Source: Oleiagrimonas sp. C23AA (GTDB taxonomy: Bacteria > Pseudomonadota > Gammaproteobacteria > Xanthomonadales > Rhodanobacteraceae). From it: a stretch of DNA of 64,000 bases. The notes under the pieces are model-generated. The model was not told the origin of the DNA and made no database searches. It saw only the letters and a program-made list of their open reading frames with translations. Below, one piece after another: positions 61,313-64,000 of the stretch (positions within the stretch are counted from its first letter, which is position 1; the number at the start of each line of letters is the position of its first letter). A program made the translations under genes and the position numbers. The stretch is taken from the NCBI RefSeq assembly GCF_011759385.1, contig NZ_JAARLY010000004.1, positions 1 to 64,000 of the forward strand. Direction: 5' to 3'.

Positions 61313-62020
61313 TCAGGAGCGATCTCCCGACACGCCTTGTCGACGCACCCGTCGGCCGTTTTCCAGCACCTGGGCGATGCGCTCGCCGTCCCATCGGTAG
61401 ACCAGGTGGCCGACGTCTCGACAGGATGTCACCAGGTCTGGATAGAACAGCGCCACGCAGACGCCACCCTGGCGACGCACGCTGTCATAAACGATGCCGT
61501 CACTGCCGGACTGGCGCAGCGCCTTTGCCAACGACCGGCTGGCATCGTAGCTGTCGGGCGCGTGCACTTCGGGCCAGCCGCTGCGCACATCGTGCAGGCG
61601 CGCGCGAATGCTCATGCGATAGCAGCGCATGCCGATGTCGATGGGCGGCTCGGCGGTCGCGGCGAGAAAACGCTGACGGTGGTAGATGGTTTCTTCGATC
61701 GCCGTTGGGCGGCCGTGCGCGGCGTACAACACGCCTTCCTCGCCACCGGCGAAGCGACTGCCCAACGGATTGATATGCGTGAACGCGGCCATCACCGGCG
61801 TGGTGCCGGGGCCACTGATGCGCCGCTCCGGAGCAATCAGGCGCAGCGCGCCCTGTTCTTCGCGCAGGCGCGGGTTGGTCATCGCCTCCAGTTCGAACAC
61901 CGCTTCCAGGTCGGCCGGATCGGCAATGCGGTCGAACAGGCCAGCGGTGGGAAAACGGCTGGGCACCAGGCGATAGGCCTGATCCCAGGCCAGGCGTTTG
62001 CGCGGCGGAAGCTCACTCAT
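61313..62020 (-). CDS. RES-domain toxin
   Basis: A 235-aa RES-domain protein. The conserved Arg-Glu-Ser set is visible as YRLVPSRFP and GSRFAGGEEGVLYAA, then AIEETIYH, and near the C-terminus YDSVRRQGGVCVALF. RES toxins of type II systems degrade NAD+ or, in the ParT subtype, ADP-ribosylate a metabolic enzyme. It lies downstream of the Xre/ParS-type gene on the same strand (77-bp gap), the normal order. A start at 62020 is used; no clear ribosome site is seen. Whether it depletes NAD+ or modifies a protein cannot be told from sequence. Confidence 0.9.
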   Translation of the reverse strand: MSELPPRKRLAWDQAYRLVPSRFPTAGLFDRIADPADLEAVFELEAMTNPRLREEQGALRLIAPERRISGPGTTPVMAAFTHINPLGSRFAGGEEGVLYAAHGRPTAIEETIYHRQRFLAATAEPPIDIGMRCYRMSIRARLHDVRSGWPEVHAPDSYDASRSLAKALRQSGSDGIVYDSVRRQGGVCVALFYPDLVTSCRDVGHLVYRWDGERIAQVLENGRRVRRQGVSGDRS

Positions 62021-62097
62021 CGCGGCATCAGGTGCAGATCAACGGAACATGGCCGGCAGCGTGGCGCTTGTGGATATCGCCGGCTGCGACGTCCGGC

Positions 62098-62517
62098 TCA
62101 GCCCCAGCCACCACGCTGCGCATCCAGGTAGCGGCGCACTTCGTAAAGGTCGACCACGTGCCCTGAAAGCATGCGATCGAGCGCGCTCTGGCCACCGAAT
62201 GGCGCGGCCTGATTGGGCTTGTGCACCCAGGCATCGGCGCGCTCGGCCTCGGGGAAGAGAATCTGCAGATCCTTGTAGATGCCCAACAGATAGCTGATGC
62301 GTTCGAGCGTGTCGCGGGACGGCGCATCGGCGCCGGAAAGCCCGTCACTGCGCCGTTTCCAGCGCTTGAACGCGGCCACCGACGGCTCGCCGAGAAGACG
62401 GCGTTGCTGGGCCTCGTCCAGTTGCCAACGCTCGGCCAGGGCAAAGAAGGTGCGCAGCGCGGCGGGCGCCATGTCACCCAGGGGCGCACTGGCCGTTTGT
62501 ACCGATACACCACTCAT
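62098..62517 (-). CDS. Xre/MbcA/ParS-type antitoxin
   Basis: A 139-aa protein with an N-terminal Xre-like helical region (LAERWQLDEAQQRRLLGEPS, then VAAFKRWKR) and the C-terminal toxin-binding domain seen as LERISYLLGIYKDLQILFP, the WVHKPN block, PFGGQSALDRMLSG and VVDLYEVRRYLDAQ. It should block the RES toxin active site and repress the operon. A TAGAAT -10 lies on the minus strand at 62552-62557. AAGG lies before the ATG. Confidence 0.88.
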   Translation of the reverse strand: MSGVSVQTASAPLGDMAPAALRTFFALAERWQLDEAQQRRLLGEPSVAAFKRWKRRSDGLSGADAPSRDTLERISYLLGIYKDLQILFPEAERADAWVHKPNQAAPFGGQSALDRMLSGHVVDLYEVRRYLDAQRGGWG

Positions 62518-62602
62518 CGCGCCGCCTTCGTCGTTGGCCGAAGATGCTCCGATTCTAGCGCCATAACGGCACAGGGCCCACCGCGGATGAGACGGCAGGC
62601 CC

Positions 62603-62611
62603 TGTGGATAA
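62603..62611 (-). promoter_or_regulatory. DnaA box upstream of the antitoxin gene
   Basis: Perfect TTATCCACA on the minus strand, 86 bp before the antitoxin ATG and about 46 bp upstream of its likely -10. Same orientation as the box past the toxin stop. Confidence 0.5.
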
Positions 62612-62627
62612 CTTGGTGGACAAATGC

Positions 62628-64000
62628 CTAGTGACTGGCTTGAGCGCCGCTATCGCTCGGCCATTTGGGTTCCGGCCCACCTTCGGCGATAAAGCGCTGG
62701 ATGCGCTTTTTCAGCACCGGCAGCGGCACCGAGCCCATCGACAGAATGGTGTCGTGAAAATGCGCCAGATCGAACTTGTCACCCAGCGCCTTGTGCGCCT
62801 GGTCGCGCAGCTGGCGGATGGTCAGGTAACCAAGCTCGTAGGATAGCGCCTGTCCCGGCCAGCTGATGTAGCGGTCGACCTCGTTCTCGATTTCCGGCTT
62901 CGACAGCGCGGTGTTTTCCAGCATGTAGTTGACCGCCTGCTGACGCGTCCAGCCCATGTGGTGGATGCCGGTATCGACCACCAGGCGCACGGCACGCCAC
63001 ATCTGATAGCTCAGGAAGCCGAACTTCTGATAGTCGGTCTGGTAGATACCCATCTCGTTGCCCAGATATTCGCAGTACAGCGCCCAGCCCTCGCCGTAGG
63101 CGGAGATGTAGCTGTTGCTGCGAAACGCCGGCTGGCCCTTGGCTTCATCGGCCAGTTCCAGTTGCAGGGCATGACCGGGGTAGGACTCGTGCAGGGTCAG
63201 CGCCGGCATCGAATACAGCGGGCGCGCCTTCAGATCGTAGGTATTGACCAGGTACACATCCGGGCCGCCACGGCCGGAGGTGTAGTACGGCGCAATCGAG
63301 GCCGGCACCGGCTTGATGGTGAAGCGCTCGCGCGGCAGGTGGTCGAAGAACTTGCTCAGCTGGCCATCCACTTCCTTGGCGACCCAGGCGGTCTTGTCCA
63401 GAAGCTCCTGCGGCGTCTTGGCGTAGAAGCGCGGATCGGTGCGCAGGAAATGCAGGAAGTCGGCAAAACTGCCCTTGAAGCCGGTGTGGCGCATGGTCGC
63501 CACCATCTGCTTGTGAATCTTGGCGACCTGCTTCAATCCAATCTGGTGGATGGCATCGGGCGACAGGTCCAGCGTGGTGTACTCGCGAATCTGCTGACGA
63601 TAGAACGCCTTGCCATCAGGCAGGTCCTCGGCGGCCAACGTGGTGCGCGCGTGCGGCACGTAGACGTTGTCGAAAAACGCCAGCAGCTTGGCGTAGGCCG
63701 GCACCACGTCCGCAGCGATCACCTGCTTGGCCTGAGCGCGCAACTGGCGCGCCGTGGCCGGATCGATGCTGTCACCCATGTGCTCGAACGGCTTGTAGAA
63801 GCGCACCTGGGTCGGATCGTTCTGGTCGGCCACCGAGGCGATGGACTTGTCGCGGCCCTTCAGCACCGCGCGCGGCACGCTGAAGCCGCGCTTCAGGCCG
63901 GCCCGCATGTTGGCGATCTGCTGATCGAAATAGGCCGGAAACTGCTTCAGCTTGGCCAGATAGTTGCGGTAATCGGCCGCGGTCTTGAGCGAGCTTTCGC
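62628..64000 (-). CDS. DUF885 metallopeptidase-like protein (5' end outside the window)
   Basis: The frame runs unbroken to the right edge (about 457 codons here), so the start codon and probably a signal peptide lie beyond the window. The family's HESYPGHALQ (HExxxH-like, zinc site) and AYGEGWALYCE with the third ligand Glu are present, as is the C-terminal YISWPGQALSYELG. DUF885 proteins are thought to be exported metallopeptidases acting on peptides. No change of base composition is seen at its 3' end. Confidence 0.85.
   Translation of the reverse strand, partial: ESSLKTAADYRNYLAKLKQFPAYFDQQIANMRAGLKRGFSVPRAVLKGRDKSIASVADQNDPTQVRFYKPFEHMGDSIDPATARQLRAQAKQVIAADVVPAYAKLLAFFDNVYVPHARTTLAAEDLPDGKAFYRQQIREYTTLDLSPDAIHQIGLKQVAKIHKQMVATMRHTGFKGSFADFLHFLRTDPRFYAKTPQELLDKTAWVAKEVDGQLSKFFDHLPRERFTIKPVPASIAPYYTSGRGGPDVYLVNTYDLKARPLYSMPALTLHESYPGHALQLELADEAKGQPAFRSNSYISAYGEGWALYCEYLGNEMGIYQTDYQKFGFLSYQMWRAVRLVVDTGIHHMGWTRQQAVNYMLENTALSKPEIENEVDRYISWPGQALSYELGYLTIRQLRDQAHKALGDKFDLAHFHDTILSMGSVPLPVLKKRIQRFIAEGGPEPKWPSDSGAQASH

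Overview
The window is GC-rich chromosomal DNA (roughly 65% G+C by eye) from a gammaproteobacterium, most likely Xanthomonadales, family Rhodanobacteraceae (Rhodanobacter/Dyella/Luteibacter type). This rests on tyrS placed against what look like rRNA promoters, the coaBC-dut-algC and argS-SPOR pairs shared with pseudomonads, the torF-glnK-amtB cluster, and product types common in that family. It is almost entirely core and housekeeping DNA. I see no prophage, insertion sequence, CRISPR array or tRNA gene. The only classic accessory module is a RES/Xre toxin-antitoxin pair near the right end.

Layout. 1-249: tandem rRNA-type promoters firing out of the left edge. 250-7525: tyrS, then a murein set (M23 endopeptidase, anmK, ampG) with xthA and pyrE. 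7582-16000: a DUF4124 protein, algC-dut-coaBC (leftward), radC, argS and an FtsN-like SPOR protein. 16087-21251: RDD protein, SDR dehydrogenase, speA and speE (polyamines), small membrane protein. 21442-26340: a rightward run of an unknown exported protein, an orphan ParA, SixA, a YceI protein and a lipoprotein phospholipase D. 26347-29370: TonB-like protein, fadI, an unrecognised protein. 29418-34702: GNAT, ntrC and ntrB, then ahpF and ahpC. 35117-40223: a hybrid kinase, single-domain regulator and REC-EAL operon for cyclic-di-GMP control. 40555-44685: glnA, amtB, glnK and a TorF porin. 45387-49281: uppP, VOC protein, AI-2E-family permease and YqjD/YqjE-type envelope proteins. 49495-53737: PEBP protein, sugar-dehydrogenase-like protein, YheT hydrolase, PlsC acyltransferase, Lrp regulator. 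53885-60931: phhA, acyltransferase 3, guaD, lutABC and ompW. 60932-64000: a DnaA-box-rich intergenic region, the RES/Xre pair and a truncated DUF885 peptidase-like gene.

How the genes work together. Nitrogen control is the clearest regulatory theme. NtrB/NtrC are encoded here, and glnA has a near-perfect sigma-54 promoter with two NtrC-like enhancers 32 bp apart. The torF-glnK-amtB operon has a weaker sigma-54 candidate, and ntrB has an NtrC-like box before its start. Other readable control sites are an OxyR tetrad upstream of ahpC, an FNR-type palindrome upstream of ompW, an inverted repeat between lrp and phhA, and a shared 15-bp element upstream of the yqjD-like and DUF1328 genes. The least explained DNA is at 60932-62627, where perfect DnaA boxes and an AT-rich core sit around the toxin-antitoxin pair.
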